From Bacteroidota bacterium (lineage in GTDB: Bacteria > Bacteroidota > Bacteroidia > Flavobacteriales > Crocinitomicaceae): DNA of 12,426 nt. The stretch lies in contig SYKJ01000172.1 in NCBI GenBank assembly GCA_005798205.1, forward strand, positions 1-12,426, in the 5' to 3' direction. The position numbers and the translations under genes were made by a program. The notes under the pieces were generated by a model. That model was not told the DNA's origin, ran no database searches, and saw only the letters and a program-made list of their open reading frames with translations. Of the stretch, positions 1 through 8,586 are shown in pieces; within the stretch, counting starts at the first letter, position 1; each line of letters begins with the position of its first letter.

Positions 1-699
1 AAAAAGAGCAACTTTTTCTCCATTTGGAACGGAATTATAGGTGTTGGATATTTTATCAATGTAATAGACACCATCTAAAAACTTTATTGTAAAGGGAATA
101 TTTTCTCCAAACCGATTAAAATCTGCTTTCGTTATATTGGTGATTAAATTACCAAAGGCATCTATATGAATTACTGCACCATTAATTCTATATTGTTCTA
201 TTGTTGGGGTTTTTATAAAGGCTTTTTTATAGAGATCAATTTTTTCGGTATAGGATTCAAATGCTATGTTTTGAGAAATCTTAGCAGCTAAAGGAACAAA
301 ACAGTTTTTTGTAGTAAATTGTAGCATTTCTGGACTTTCAGAGACATCAGTAAAACGATACATTGCTTCAAATTGTTGATCGTCTAAAAAAGCACCAAAA
401 AATCCATTATCATTACAAATAAAATAATGTCCGTCAAATTTTAAAATTGTTGGATAGCTCTTAGTTTCTCCAAAAAGAATCGGTTCACTATCTACACCTA
501 TCATGTGAATTGTTCCATTTGGAAAATCTTTAAAACAACTTCGAACTTGAAATGCTGCATTGGCAATATCAAAAGGTTTGATAGAATGCGTAATGTCTAT
601 AATGTGTGCAAGAGGAATATCTTTATACAATGCACCTTTTATGGCAGCAACATAATAATCTTGTAATCCAGTATCTGTTGTTAAAGTTATGATTTGCAT
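1..699 (-). CDS. SAM hydroxide adenosyltransferase-family (DUF62) protein, 3' end cut by window edge
   Basis: Reading the minus strand from the ATG at 699 gives 233 codons without a stop up to base 1, so the C-terminus (perhaps 40 residues, judging by usual family length) is missing. The N-terminus MQIITLTTDTGLQDYYVAAI matches the family opening TTDFG..DxYVG; IIDITHSIKPFDI (33-45), GTIHMIGVD (62-70) and FICNDNGFFG (93-102) follow in the expected order, and HIDAFGNLITN (178-188) is the hallmark of the C-terminal beta domain. Characterised members hydrolyse S-adenosylmethionine to adenosine and methionine and are related to fluorinase and chlorinase. Here the usual DPGVG...R motif is replaced by DSEPILFG (70-77), and the usual FHGRDIF motif appears as FTTKNCF (128-134), so the canonical catalytic Arg and His seem absent. 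Family membership is secure; activity is not. It is transcribed divergently from phoH. Confidence 0.9.
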   Translation of the reverse strand, partial: MQIITLTTDTGLQDYYVAAIKGALYKDIPLAHIIDITHSIKPFDIANAAFQVRSCFKDFPNGTIHMIGVDSEPILFGETKSYPTILKFDGHYFICNDNGFFGAFLDDQQFEAMYRFTDVSESPEMLQFTTKNCFVPLAAKISQNIAFESYTEKIDLYKKAFIKTPTIEQYRINGAVIHIDAFGNLITNITKADFNRFGENIPFTIKFLDGVYYIDKISNTYNSVPNGEKVALF

Positions 700-741
700 T
701 CAAAATCAGAATTCAGTATTCTAATTAATTTTTAATTTTAC

Positions 742-749
742 CAAATGTA
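742..749 (-). promoter_or_regulatory. Candidate -7 element for the DUF62-family gene
   Basis: The minus strand reads TACATTTG, an exact match to the Bacteroidota -7 consensus TAnnTTTG, about 42 bases upstream of the ATG at 699. At the expected distance for the -33 box the sequence is only AGTG in place of TTTG, so the second element is weak. For phoH on the other strand I see only a near match, TAATTTTA at 733-740, without a -33 box. Confidence 0.3.
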
Positions 750-790
750 ATAGAAAAGCAATAATTAACACTGAATAAATTTAAAAATAT

Positions 791-1753
791 TTGAAGACAG
801 CAGACAGAGTAATTGAAATAGAAGGAATTAATCCTGCAGAATTTTACGGCGTAAACGATATAAATTTCCGACATCTAAAAACATTTTTCCCTAAATTGAA
901 ATTAATTGCTCGTGGCAATACCATTTTATTGAATGGAGATGAGGAAGTTATGGATGAGTTTGAACAAAAATTTAAACTTTTGATAGCCCATTTTAATAAA
1001 TTTAATTTTTTATCGGAGAATTCAATCGATAATTTAATGTTGGCAGATGGTCCTAAATTACTATCAAATGACGACGGCTCTGAAACCTTAGTTCATGGAA
1101 ACAGTGGCGTAAAAATTAAGGCGAGAACTGTAAATCAAAAGAAACTTGTTGAGGCTATTCTTCTAAATGATATGGTTTTTGCTATCGGACCTGCTGGAAC
1201 AGGAAAAACCTACACAGCAGTAGCAATGGCTGTAAAAGCACTGAAAGCAAAGGAAGTAAAACGTATTATTCTCACACGACCAGCCGTTGAGGCGGGAGAA
1301 AACCTAGGATTTTTACCGGGAGATTTAAAGGAAAAATTAGATCCTTATTTGATGCCTCTTTACGACGCTCTCCGCGATATGATTCCGCATGATAAATTAG
1401 CGGATATGCTAGAAGTGGGTATAATTGAAATTGCACCTCTTGCTTTTATGCGTGGGCGCACTTTGGATAAAGCATTTGTGATTCTAGATGAGGCACAGAA
1501 CACAACACCTATGCAAATGAAGATGTTTTTAACCAGAATGGGAATGACGGCTAAATTTGTTATTACTGGAGATATGACGCAAGTTGACTTACCTCATAAA
1601 CAAAAATCTGGCTTATCTCATGTTTTAGATGTTTTAAAAGATATCGAGGAGATTGGGGTTATTCGTTTAGGACAAAGTGATATCATTCGTCATAGTTTGG
1701 TTAAAAAAATTGTTACAGCTTTTGAGGCGGCAGATGAAATTGAGAAGAAATAG
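791..1753 (+). CDS. phoH: PhoH family ATPase (PhoH-like protein)
   Basis: 320 residues, the normal size for single-domain PhoH-like proteins with an N-terminal KH-like segment. That segment is roughly residues 1-105 (EIEGINPAEFYGV; LIARGNTILLNGD). The ATPase core follows, with Walker A GPAGTGKT at 133-140, the LTRPAVEAGENLGFLPGD block at 161-178, Walker B VILDEAQN at 230-237, and the ITGDMTQVDLP motif at 258-268. PhoH proteins are cytoplasmic ATPases linked to phosphate starvation in E. coli and are thought to act in RNA metabolism; their precise role is unsettled. The start is TTG at 791: an in-frame stop lies at 782-784, no ATG or GTG falls between, and the N-terminus so obtained fits flavobacterial homologues. 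purC starts 15 bases downstream on the same strand, so co-transcription is likely. Confidence 0.95.
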   Translation: MKTADRVIEIEGINPAEFYGVNDINFRHLKTFFPKLKLIARGNTILLNGDEEVMDEFEQKFKLLIAHFNKFNFLSENSIDNLMLADGPKLLSNDDGSETLVHGNSGVKIKARTVNQKKLVEAILLNDMVFAIGPAGTGKTYTAVAMAVKALKAKEVKRIILTRPAVEAGENLGFLPGDLKEKLDPYLMPLYDALRDMIPHDKLADMLEVGIIEIAPLAFMRGRTLDKAFVILDEAQNTTPMQMKMFLTRMGMTAKFVITGDMTQVDLPHKQKSGLSHVLDVLKDIEEIGVIRLGQSDIIRHSLVKKIVTAFEAADEIEKK

Positions 1754-1768
1754 TTTAATTTTTAAATA

Positions 1769-2713
1769 ATGAATGCAATAACAAAATCGGATTTTTATTT
1801 TTCAGGTCAACGGTCGGTTTACCATGGAAAAGTCAGAGATGTTTACACACTTAAAAATGATTTGCTTGTGATGGTGGCTTCGGACAGAATTTCTGCCTTT
1901 GACCATATTCTTCCGAAAGGAATTCCATTCAAAGGACAAGTATTGAATCAAGTAGCAACAATGTTTCTAGAGGCAACTAAAGATATCGTGCCAAATTGGC
2001 TACTTGCAACACCTGATCCTTCTGTTGCTATTGGTTTAGCGTGCGAACCCATTCGAGTTGAAATGGTTATTCGTGGTTATTTAGCAGGACATGCAGCAAG
2101 AGAATACGCTGCTGGAAAAAGAGTAATTTGTGGCATGAAAATGCCCGATGGCATGAAAGAAAATGATCGTTTTCCTGAACCAATTATTACTCCCGCTTCT
2201 AAAGCTGAAGAAGGGCACGATGAAGATATTTCCCGAGAAGATATTTTAATAAAAAAAATCGTTTCAGAGACTATTTACATTCAAATGGAAGAATATACGC
2301 GCGCTTTGTTTAAACGAGGAACTGAAATAGCTGCCGCTCGCGGACTTCTATTAGTGGACACAAAATATGAATTTGGTATACACAATGGTAAAGTTCTTCT
2401 AATTGATGAAATTCATACACCAGATTCATCGCGTTATTTTTATTCTGAAGGCTATGAAGAACGACAAGCAAAAGGTGAACCTCAAAAACAATTATCTAAA
2501 GAATTCGTTCGTCAATGGTTGATAGAAAATGGCTTTCAAGGTTTGGAAGGACAAAAAATGCCAGATATGCCAGATGAGTTTGTTCAAACAATTACTGAGC
2601 GATACATTGAGTTATATGAACGAATTACAGGCAATGTATTTGTAAAATCTGAAACTGCAGATATTACTGCTCGAATTCACTCAAATGTTGAGAATTATTT
2701 GAATAAATTGTGA
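1769..2713 (+). CDS. purC: Phosphoribosylaminoimidazole-succinocarboxamide synthase (SAICAR synthetase)
   Basis: Catalyses the ATP-dependent joining of CAIR and aspartate to give SAICAR in de novo purine synthesis, in the cytoplasm. Visible motifs are GKVRDVY (20-26) in the nucleotide-binding N-terminal lobe, SDRISAFD (38-45), [12 protein letters not shown] (97-108), LVDTKYEFG (195-203) and [13 protein letters not shown] (212-224), all in family order. At 314 residues it belongs to the longer, yeast Ade1-like form rather than the roughly 240-residue form of E. coli; the extra length is mainly internal (about 110-150) and C-terminal. ATG start at 1769, 15 bases after the phoH stop. No sign of truncation. 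A 43-base gap separates it from panB. Confidence 0.97.
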   Translation: MNAITKSDFYFSGQRSVYHGKVRDVYTLKNDLLVMVASDRISAFDHILPKGIPFKGQVLNQVATMFLEATKDIVPNWLLATPDPSVAIGLACEPIRVEMVIRGYLAGHAAREYAAGKRVICGMKMPDGMKENDRFPEPIITPASKAEEGHDEDISREDILIKKIVSETIYIQMEEYTRALFKRGTEIAAARGLLLVDTKYEFGIHNGKVLLIDEIHTPDSSRYFYSEGYEERQAKGEPQKQLSKEFVRQWLIENGFQGLEGQKMPDMPDEFVQTITERYIELYERITGNVFVKSETADITARIHSNVENYLNKL

Positions 2714-2756
2714 TAAATCCGTCTATTTTTTAGAACTTGGCTTTTTACTTTATAAA

Positions 2757-3572
2757 ATGTCTGTACACAAAAACGTAAAGAAGGTTACTACTCATACTCT
2801 TTTTGAGATGAAAAGTGCTAAAAAGAAAATTTCCATGCTCACTGGCTACGATTTTTCAATGGCACGAATTATTGATGAAGCAGGAGTAGATGTGATTTTA
2901 GTTGGTGATTCAGCTTCAAATGTGATGGCTGGACATGAAACAACCTTGCCGATTACCTTAGATCAAATGATTTATCATGCATCTTCTGTCGTTAGAGCTG
3001 TAAATCGTGCTTTAGTGGTTGTAGATTTACCTTTTGGATCTTATCAAGGTAATTCAAAAGAAGCGCTCTCAAGTGCTATTCGAATAATGAAAGAATCTGG
3101 AGGTCATGCAGTAAAAATGGAGGGTGGACAAGAGATAATTGAGTCAGTACAACGAATTTTAACCGCTGGAATACCAGTTATGGGCCACTTGGGATTGACA
3201 CCTCAATCAATTTATAAATTCGGAACTTATGTTGTTCGCGCAAAAGAAAAAGATGAGGCTGAACGCTTAATTGAAGATGCAAAAGCCTTAGAGAAAGCGG
3301 GTTGCTTTGCAATTGTATTAGAAAAAATTCCAGCTGATTTAGCAACTAAGGTTGCAAAAATGTTAAGCGTTCCAATTATTGGAATTGGAGCAGGAAATGG
3401 AGTTGATGGGCAGGTCTTAGTTGTTCACGACATGCTCGGTATAAACAATGAATTTAGCCCACGGTTTTTGAGAAAATATAATAACTTATACGAACAAATG
3501 ATGTCATCTTTTAAAGATTATATTGCAGATGTTCAGTCGGGCGATTTTCCAAATAAAAATGAGCAATATTAA
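2757..3572 (+). CDS. panB: 3-methyl-2-oxobutanoate hydroxymethyltransferase (ketopantoate hydroxymethyltransferase)
   Basis: First committed step of pantothenate (vitamin B5, CoA precursor) synthesis: transfers a hydroxymethyl group from 5,10-methylene-tetrahydrofolate to alpha-ketoisovalerate. At 271 residues it has the usual (beta/alpha)8 barrel length. By comparison with E. coli PanB, the metal and substrate residues are D51 (in VGDSASN), D90 (VVVDLPFG) and E122 (KMEGG); the catalytic acid is E189 (LEKIP); GHLGLTPQ at 143-150 and [14 protein letters not shown] at 209-222 are further signatures. All key residues are present, so the enzyme should be active. Start ATG 2757. No panC or panD is in the window. 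Its last 14 bases overlap the start of the following lipoprotein gene in another frame, which suggests translational coupling. Confidence 0.97.
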   Translation: MSVHKNVKKVTTHTLFEMKSAKKKISMLTGYDFSMARIIDEAGVDVILVGDSASNVMAGHETTLPITLDQMIYHASSVVRAVNRALVVVDLPFGSYQGNSKEALSSAIRIMKESGGHAVKMEGGQEIIESVQRILTAGIPVMGHLGLTPQSIYKFGTYVVRAKEKDEAERLIEDAKALEKAGCFAIVLEKIPADLATKVAKMLSVPIIGIGAGNGVDGQVLVVHDMLGINNEFSPRFLRKYNNLYEQMMSSFKDYIADVQSGDFPNKNEQY

Positions 3573-4662
3573 ATTTTTATATTCTCTTTTCTTTCTTATT
3601 TTATTTTTTTCTATTGGAGCTTGCTCAGAAAATAAAAATAGCACACTTAAACAGGATAAAAATATCTGTAAATACAGTAAATGGCTACAGATAATTGAAA
3701 AAGAAAATAGTGTAATAATAAAAATAACAAATCCAAATTACACTGAACAGGTTATGACTTTTTCTAGTGGAATAGCAACTGAAAAAGTTAAGGTCAGCCC
3801 CATAAATTATTTGTCACTTCCTTGCAACAAGATTGCTTCTTTAGCTTCAACTCACATTGGAATGTTGTCGGTTTTAAACTCTGAAAACTCAATTTGTGCG
3901 GTTTCCGATGAAAAATTTGTCTATAACGAGGTGCTTAAAAGAGGAATTCTAGCTGGCAATATACTTTCTTTAGGTGATGCTCAAGAAATTTCAATTGAAA
4001 GATTAGTAAATTCAGGAGCTAAAATCGTTGTTCATAGTGCTTTTTCGGGACCTTTTCCCAAAAGCGAACAATTAAAAAAAATTGGAATTACCTGTATTCC
4101 AAATTACGATTGGCGAGAAGAAAACCCTTTGGGAAAAGCAGAGTGGATATTACTATTTGGTTATTTAACAGGCAAGCAAGAATTGGCAAAAAAGATTTTT
4201 TCCGAAATTGTTGAGTCGTATAATCAAACAAGGAAAAAGGTCGAAAATAATTCGAATATGAAAGTCATTTGCGGTAATTTTTTTCGTGATTTTTGGTATG
4301 CTCCTGCAGGAGAAAGTTACAATGGCCAACTAATAAAAGATGCCGGAATGAATTATATTTACCGTAACACCAAAGGAACAGGGAGTATTTCAATTTCTAT
4401 GGAGAAAATTCTAATGGAGACGAAGGACATCAATTTGTGGCTAAATCCGGGATTTAGCTCTAAGTCAGCAATTCTGAAATCAAACCCTAAAGCGAAAAAC
4501 TTAGCTTGCTTTAAGAATGCAAAAATTTATTGTTATTCTCATGATTTAAATAGGTTTTGGGAGTTAAGTGCCGTGCAACCTCATTTAATACTTGAAGATT
4601 TTTATTCAATTACAAATTTAGATTCGCCAAGTAAACTTCATTTTTACAAACAATTAAAATGA
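3559..4662 (+). CDS. ABC importer substrate-binding lipoprotein (BtuF/FecB-like)
   Basis: 367 residues from the ATG at 3559. I prefer this start over an upstream in-frame TTG at 3523 because it yields a clean lipoprotein signal: MSNIKF, a hydrophobic core to residue 18, then lipobox IGAC with the lipidated Cys at 22. The mature protein has a roughly 70-residue N-terminal region, then a helical-backbone binding domain (Peripla_BP_2 type): ASTHIGML (96-103), NPLGKAEW (189-196), [13 protein letters not shown] (244-256), DAGMNYIY (261-268) and [10 protein letters not shown] (339-348). This architecture is common in Bacteroidota proteins called iron or cobalamin binding proteins. The ligand could be an iron-siderophore, heme or cobalamin; the sequence alone does not decide. 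It overlaps panB by 14 bases and the permease gene by 4 (ATGA), so the three importer genes are one translational unit. Confidence 0.9.
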   Translation: MSNIKFLYSLFFLILFFSIGACSENKNSTLKQDKNICKYSKWLQIIEKENSVIIKITNPNYTEQVMTFSSGIATEKVKVSPINYLSLPCNKIASLASTHIGMLSVLNSENSICAVSDEKFVYNEVLKRGILAGNILSLGDAQEISIERLVNSGAKIVVHSAFSGPFPKSEQLKKIGITCIPNYDWREENPLGKAEWILLFGYLTGKQELAKKIFSEIVESYNQTRKKVENNSNMKVICGNFFRDFWYAPAGESYNGQLIKDAGMNYIYRNTKGTGSISISMEKILMETKDINLWLNPGFSSKSAILKSNPKAKNLACFKNAKIYCYSHDLNRFWELSAVQPHLILEDFYSITNLDSPSKLHFYKQLK

Positions 4663-5654
4663 TAAACAAAAGAATTCCTTTTATTCTAATTTGTGGACTT
4701 TTGCTTCTTCCATTGTCAGTTCTTTTGCATTTATCAACCGGTGAAATTACTGTTGCGACCTCCGATTTTTATTCTGCATTTTTTGATTATAATTCTGAAA
4801 ATCCTACTCATATTTTAATTCGTGAGTTCAAATTTCCAAGAATGATGATGGCTATTTTTGCAGGAGGTGGACTTGCACTAGCAGGAATGCTAATGCAAAC
4901 TTTATTCAATAATCCTTTGGCTGGGCCTTATGTTCTGGGAATCAATTCTGGAGCTAGTTTGTTTGTTGCGCTTACCTTAATGTCAGGTTTTGAGTTTTTT
5001 GTATCTGATTTTGGATTAATCGGTTCAGCATTAATTGGCGCTTTACTTTCAGGAATATTTATGATTTCTGTCGCTAGCCGAATCCGTTCTCAAATATCGC
5101 TTTTACTCGTTGGATTAATGTTTGGTAGTTTTACCTCTGCTCTCGTTTCTATCCTTGAATCATTATCTGGCGCTGGAGAACTGAAAGCTTTTACTCTTTG
5201 GTCCATGGGTTCTTTACAACAAGTTGAATTTCAGCAACTACCAATAATAGGAATTTTTTTTATAAGTGCTGTTTTTTCTTCATGTATGCTAATTAAACCA
5301 TTGAATATGTTGGTGATTGGAGAACGTTCTGCAGGTTTATTGGGATTACAAATTCGTCAGCTTAGATTTTTAATTATGGCAGTTACTGCTTTGTTAGCGG
5401 GTTTGATTACTGCTTTTTGTGGTCCTATTGCTTTTGTAGGCTTGGCTGTCCCGAATTTAACTCGGATACTTTTAAAAACACAAGACCATCGCTGGCTAAT
5501 CTTTGGAAATTTAGTGTTTGGAGCAATTTTCCTCTTGCTTTGCGATAGCTTTATCCAACTAATATCAAATTTTGTAGCTCTTCCTATCAATGCTTTTACT
5601 TCAATCATTGGAGCACCTTTTGTTGTTTATATTTTACTCAGAAAATTAAAATGA
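4659..5654 (+). CDS. FecCD/BtuC-type ABC importer permease
   Basis: 331 residues, strongly hydrophobic, fitting the 9-10 transmembrane helices of the FecCD family in the inner membrane. Signature stretches are FPRMMMAIFAGGGLALAGML (59-78), NNPLAGPYVLGINSGA (84-99), the cytoplasmic coupling region GERSAGLLGLQIRQLR (221-236), GPIAFVGLAVPNLTR (255-269) and the C-terminal LPINAFTSIIGAPF (308-321). One permease gene is present, so the transporter should use a homodimer, as BtuC does. ATGA overlaps at both ends (4659-4662 with the binding protein, 5651-5654 with the ATPase) argue for stoichiometric coupled translation. Substrate class: iron-siderophore, heme or cobalamin, inferred from the family only. 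Confidence 0.95.
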   Translation: MINKRIPFILICGLLLLPLSVLLHLSTGEITVATSDFYSAFFDYNSENPTHILIREFKFPRMMMAIFAGGGLALAGMLMQTLFNNPLAGPYVLGINSGASLFVALTLMSGFEFFVSDFGLIGSALIGALLSGIFMISVASRIRSQISLLLVGLMFGSFTSALVSILESLSGAGELKAFTLWSMGSLQQVEFQQLPIIGIFFISAVFSSCMLIKPLNMLVIGERSAGLLGLQIRQLRFLIMAVTALLAGLITAFCGPIAFVGLAVPNLTRILLKTQDHRWLIFGNLVFGAIFLLLCDSFIQLISNFVALPINAFTSIIGAPFVVYILLRKLK

Positions 5655-6352
5655 TTCGATTTGAACAAATAAAAATTGGCTACACACAAGCTTTAATAGA
5701 AATTCAGAGTTTAACTTTGAATGCTGGAAAAGTATATGCCCTAGTTGGTCGAAATGGTATTGGAAAATCTACATTTCTAAATTCTATTATCGGTCAAGTT
5801 CCTCTTTTGTCTGGCAGGTTGTTTTTAAATGAAATAGAATTACAAAAAATTTCAAGATTCGAATTACCAAAATTAATTGCTTATGTCGAAAGTCGTTTTG
5901 ATGGTGTAGAATATCTGTCAGTTTTCGATTATTTAGCATTGGGTAGATCTCCCTATACAAATAGTTTTGGGAGTTTGAATGAATCCGACAAACAAATCAT
6001 AATGCAAGTGATTGCTGATTTAAATTTAGATCACCTTCTCAAAAAAGGAACCTCCGAAATTAGCGATGGCGAGAGACAATTGTGTGCTGTTGCACGCGCC
6101 TTAATTCAAACGACTCCCATTATATTATTAGATGAACCCACCGCTTTTTTGGATTACTTAAATCGTCAAAAATTAATACAGTTAATGGTTTCGATAGCTG
6201 AAAAGCAACAAAAGACGATTATTTTATCATCTCACGATATTGATATTTGTATTGAAAACGCTTTGGATTTTCTGATTGTTTCAGGTGGTCAAATCAGCGA
6301 TACTGTGACAAACGATAAAAAAATTGTAATTAAGGAAATGGAAAAAGAATAA
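5651..6352 (+). CDS. ABC importer ATP-binding protein (FepC/BtuD-like)
   Basis: 233 residues, a single nucleotide-binding domain that would energise the neighbouring permease from the cytoplasmic side. Walker A GRNGIGKST (33-41), signature ISDGE (137-141, in place of the usual LSGGQ; LSDGE-like forms occur in related proteins), Walker B IILLDEP (157-163) with catalytic E162, D-loop FLD (166-168) and the switch histidine in SSHD (H195). YLALGRSPYTNSFG (94-107) is typical of the FecE/FepC/BtuD branch. The Q-loop is unusual: where LPQ would be expected the sequence is YVESRF (78-83), giving Glu or Ser in place of Gln. The gene is slightly short for the branch (commonly about 250 residues), mainly at the C-terminus. 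Its stop codon directly abuts the stop of the convergent frr gene. Confidence 0.95.
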   Translation: MIRFEQIKIGYTQALIEIQSLTLNAGKVYALVGRNGIGKSTFLNSIIGQVPLLSGRLFLNEIELQKISRFELPKLIAYVESRFDGVEYLSVFDYLALGRSPYTNSFGSLNESDKQIIMQVIADLNLDHLLKKGTSEISDGERQLCAVARALIQTTPIILLDEPTAFLDYLNRQKLIQLMVSIAEKQQKTIILSSHDIDICIENALDFLIVSGGQISDTVTNDKKIVIKEMEKE

Positions 6353-6376
6353 CTAAATCGTCATAATATCTTTTTC
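6341..6376. terminator. Weak candidate bidirectional terminator at the ABC ATPase/frr convergence
   Basis: GAAAAAGA (6341-6348) and TCTTTTTC (6369-6376) form an 8-bp perfect inverted repeat with a 20-base loop that spans both stop codons (6350-6352 plus, 6353-6355 minus). Each strand ends the stem with a T-rich arm, as a bidirectional terminator would. The stem has only two G-C pairs and the loop is long, so this is tentative. Confidence 0.25.
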
Positions 6377-6916
6377 TTTAATCTCTAGCAATTCATCGAT
6401 TTTTTTAACAAAGCCATTTGTAATCTTTTGAATTTCATCTTCTGCATCTTTGTTTTGATCTTCGGACAAACCCTCAGTTTTAAGATCTTTTAAAAAGTCT
6501 AAAGCATCTTTACGGTTTGTTCTTATACCAATTTTTGCAGTTTCCGATTCTGCCTTTGCACGTTTTACCAGTTCTCTTCTTCTTTCTTCAGTAAGTGGAG
6601 GCACGGATATAATCAGTTGTTCGCCATTATTTTGGGGATTTAATCCAAGGTTCGCATTGATAATTCCTTTAGCAATTTCAGCAAGCAGCGCCTTTTCCCA
6701 TGGTTGTACAGTAATTGTTCGAGCATCTGAAGTATTGATATTAGCAACTTGATTGATTGGTGTCATAGAGCCATAATAATCAATCATAACACTACCCAGC
6801 ATTGCGGGAGAAGCTTTTCCAGCTCTTATCTTACCTAATTCACTTTCAAAATGATTAAGCGTTTTGTTATTTGAACTTTTAAATTCATCGTAAATCATTC
6901 CAAGTTCTTCTATCAT
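6353..6916 (-). CDS. frr: Ribosome recycling factor
   Basis: 187 residues, against about 185 in most bacteria. Together with EF-G it splits post-termination ribosomes into subunits. Family landmarks: the RAGKASPAML helix motif (31-40), the beta-rich domain II (roughly 30-105) with VQPWEKALL (70-78) and GLNPQNNGEQLIISVPPLTEE (91-111), and the long C-terminal helix beginning RRRELVKRAK (112-121) and carrying RTNRKDA (132-138). It starts at the ATG complementary to 6914-6916, 17 bases after the pyrH stop, and is almost certainly co-transcribed with pyrH, a pairing found in very many bacteria. Nothing unusual in the protein. Confidence 0.98.
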   Translation of the reverse strand: MIEELGMIYDEFKSSNNKTLNHFESELGKIRAGKASPAMLGSVMIDYYGSMTPINQVANINTSDARTITVQPWEKALLAEIAKGIINANLGLNPQNNGEQLIISVPPLTEERRRELVKRAKAESETAKIGIRTNRKDALDFLKDLKTEGLSEDQNKDAEDEIQKITNGFVKKIDELLEIKEKDIMTI

Positions 6917-6933
6917 AAAATTGTTATTGAAGA

Positions 6934-7644
<711 letters not shown>

Positions 7645-7655
7645 TTAATATTAAG

Positions 7656-7663
7656 CAAATATA
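7656..7663 (-). promoter_or_regulatory. Candidate -7 element for pyrH-frr
   Basis: The minus strand reads TATATTTG, an exact match to the Bacteroidota TAnnTTTG -7 box, starting 22 bases upstream of the pyrH ATG. It lies downstream of the tsf terminator in the direction of transcription, where a new promoter is needed. I see no convincing TTTG -33 box at the proper distance; that region is A-rich instead. The implied 5' leader is only about 10 bases. Confidence 0.45.
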
Positions 7664-7694
7664 ACCAAAGGTTTTTTTTTCGACTCTTTAATTC

Positions 7695-7724
7695 AAAAAA
7701 AAAGCTACCTTAAAGTAGCTTTTT
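7695..7724 (-). terminator. Intrinsic terminator of the rplM-rpsI-rpsB-tsf operon
   Basis: A perfect 10-bp inverted repeat, AAAAAGCTAC (7699-7708) and GTAGCTTTTT (7715-7724), encloses a 6-base loop. On the minus strand the GTAGC arm is followed by nine consecutive Ts (complement of 7695-7703). It begins 5 bases after the tsf stop codon. It should end the ribosomal protein transcript and insulate pyrH. Confidence 0.88.
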
Positions 7725-7728
7725 AAAA

Positions 7729-8559
7729 TTAACTCATGGAGAATCGTTTAAAGTCTGTAACTGTCAAACCTTTTTCGGAATCATTTAAAAATTGTTCAAC
7801 ACTTAATTTATTATCACTAATAAATTCTTGACTCATCAGAGTATTCTCTTTAAAAAATTTATTTAATCGACCCATCGCAATTTTTTCAGCCATTTCAGCT
7901 GGTTTACCTTCTTGTATTGCTAAATCTTTTCCAACTTCAATTTCTCTTTCAATTGTTTTTTGGTCAACACCATCTTTTGTAATTGCAATTGGATCCATTG
8001 CTGCAACTTGCATTGCCACCTGACGACCAGCATCTTTTGAAGCGTCTGATGTGCTGTTTAGTCCAACAAGCGTTGCCAATTGATTTCCCGGGTGATTGTA
8101 TGCAACAACTCTGGAAGCTTTTAACACTGCATATTTAGATAAATCTAGTTTTTCGCCAATTACTCCAACTTGCTCTATGATTTTTTCTTCAACTGATAAT
8201 CTTTCATCAAATCGAAGAGCTTTTAATTCTTCAGTGGTTGAAGGTAGATTTTTCAAGGCAATATCTACAAGTGATTGCACAAAACTAACATAGCCATCAT
8301 TTTTAGCAACGAAGTCAGTTTCACAGTTTAGAGATAGAATAACACCTGATGCGCCATCTTCGTTTGTTTGTGCTATAATAATACCTTCTTTTGCTTCGTT
8401 ATCTCCCCGTTTTGCGGCAATTTTCTGCCCTTTTTTTCTTAAAATATCAACGGCTGCCTCAAAATCACCATTGGATTCTACCAATGCATTTTTGCAATCC
8501 ATCATTCCAGCACCCGTTTGTTGGCGCAACTTGTTCACATCTGAAGCTGTAATAGCCAT
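7729..8559 (-). CDS. tsf: Translation elongation factor Ts
   Basis: Guanine nucleotide exchange factor that regenerates EF-Tu-GTP. 276 residues, close to E. coli EF-Ts (283). The UBA-like N-terminal domain (1-50) carries VNKLRQQTGAGMMDCKNAL (8-26); the core has the EF-Tu contact motif TDFVAKN (81-87), followed by VAYNHPGNQ (152-160) and VAMQVAAMDP (181-190); the C-terminal module is recognisable by GRLNKFFKENTLMSQEF (230-246). ATG start complementary to 8557-8559, 27 bases after the rpsB stop, the near-universal rpsB-tsf arrangement. It is the last gene of its operon and is followed at once by a strong hairpin terminator. Confidence 0.98.
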   Translation of the reverse strand: MAITASDVNKLRQQTGAGMMDCKNALVESNGDFEAAVDILRKKGQKIAAKRGDNEAKEGIIIAQTNEDGASGVILSLNCETDFVAKNDGYVSFVQSLVDIALKNLPSTTEELKALRFDERLSVEEKIIEQVGVIGEKLDLSKYAVLKASRVVAYNHPGNQLATLVGLNSTSDASKDAGRQVAMQVAAMDPIAITKDGVDQKTIEREIEVGKDLAIQEGKPAEMAEKIAMGRLNKFFKENTLMSQEFISDNKLSVEQFLNDSEKGLTVTDFKRFSMS

Positions 8560-8586
8560 GATTTAAAATTTAAATTAATATGAAAT

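Noticed and set aside
2714..2756. Promoter in the purC-panB gap (TATTTTTT at 2724-2731)
   Set aside because: Only a 7 of 8 match to the -7 box, and the nearest TTG lies 13 bases upstream instead of about 19; more likely a simple operon spacer.
3523..3558. TTG at 3523 as the start of the binding lipoprotein
   Set aside because: It would put 12 mixed residues before the signal peptide and deepen the panB overlap; the ATG at 3559 gives a standard lipoprotein signal with the Cys at 22.
5357..5608. An 83-codon minus-strand open frame inside the ABC permease gene
   Set aside because: Entirely antisense to a strongly conserved FecCD permease segment; explained as a shadow of that gene.
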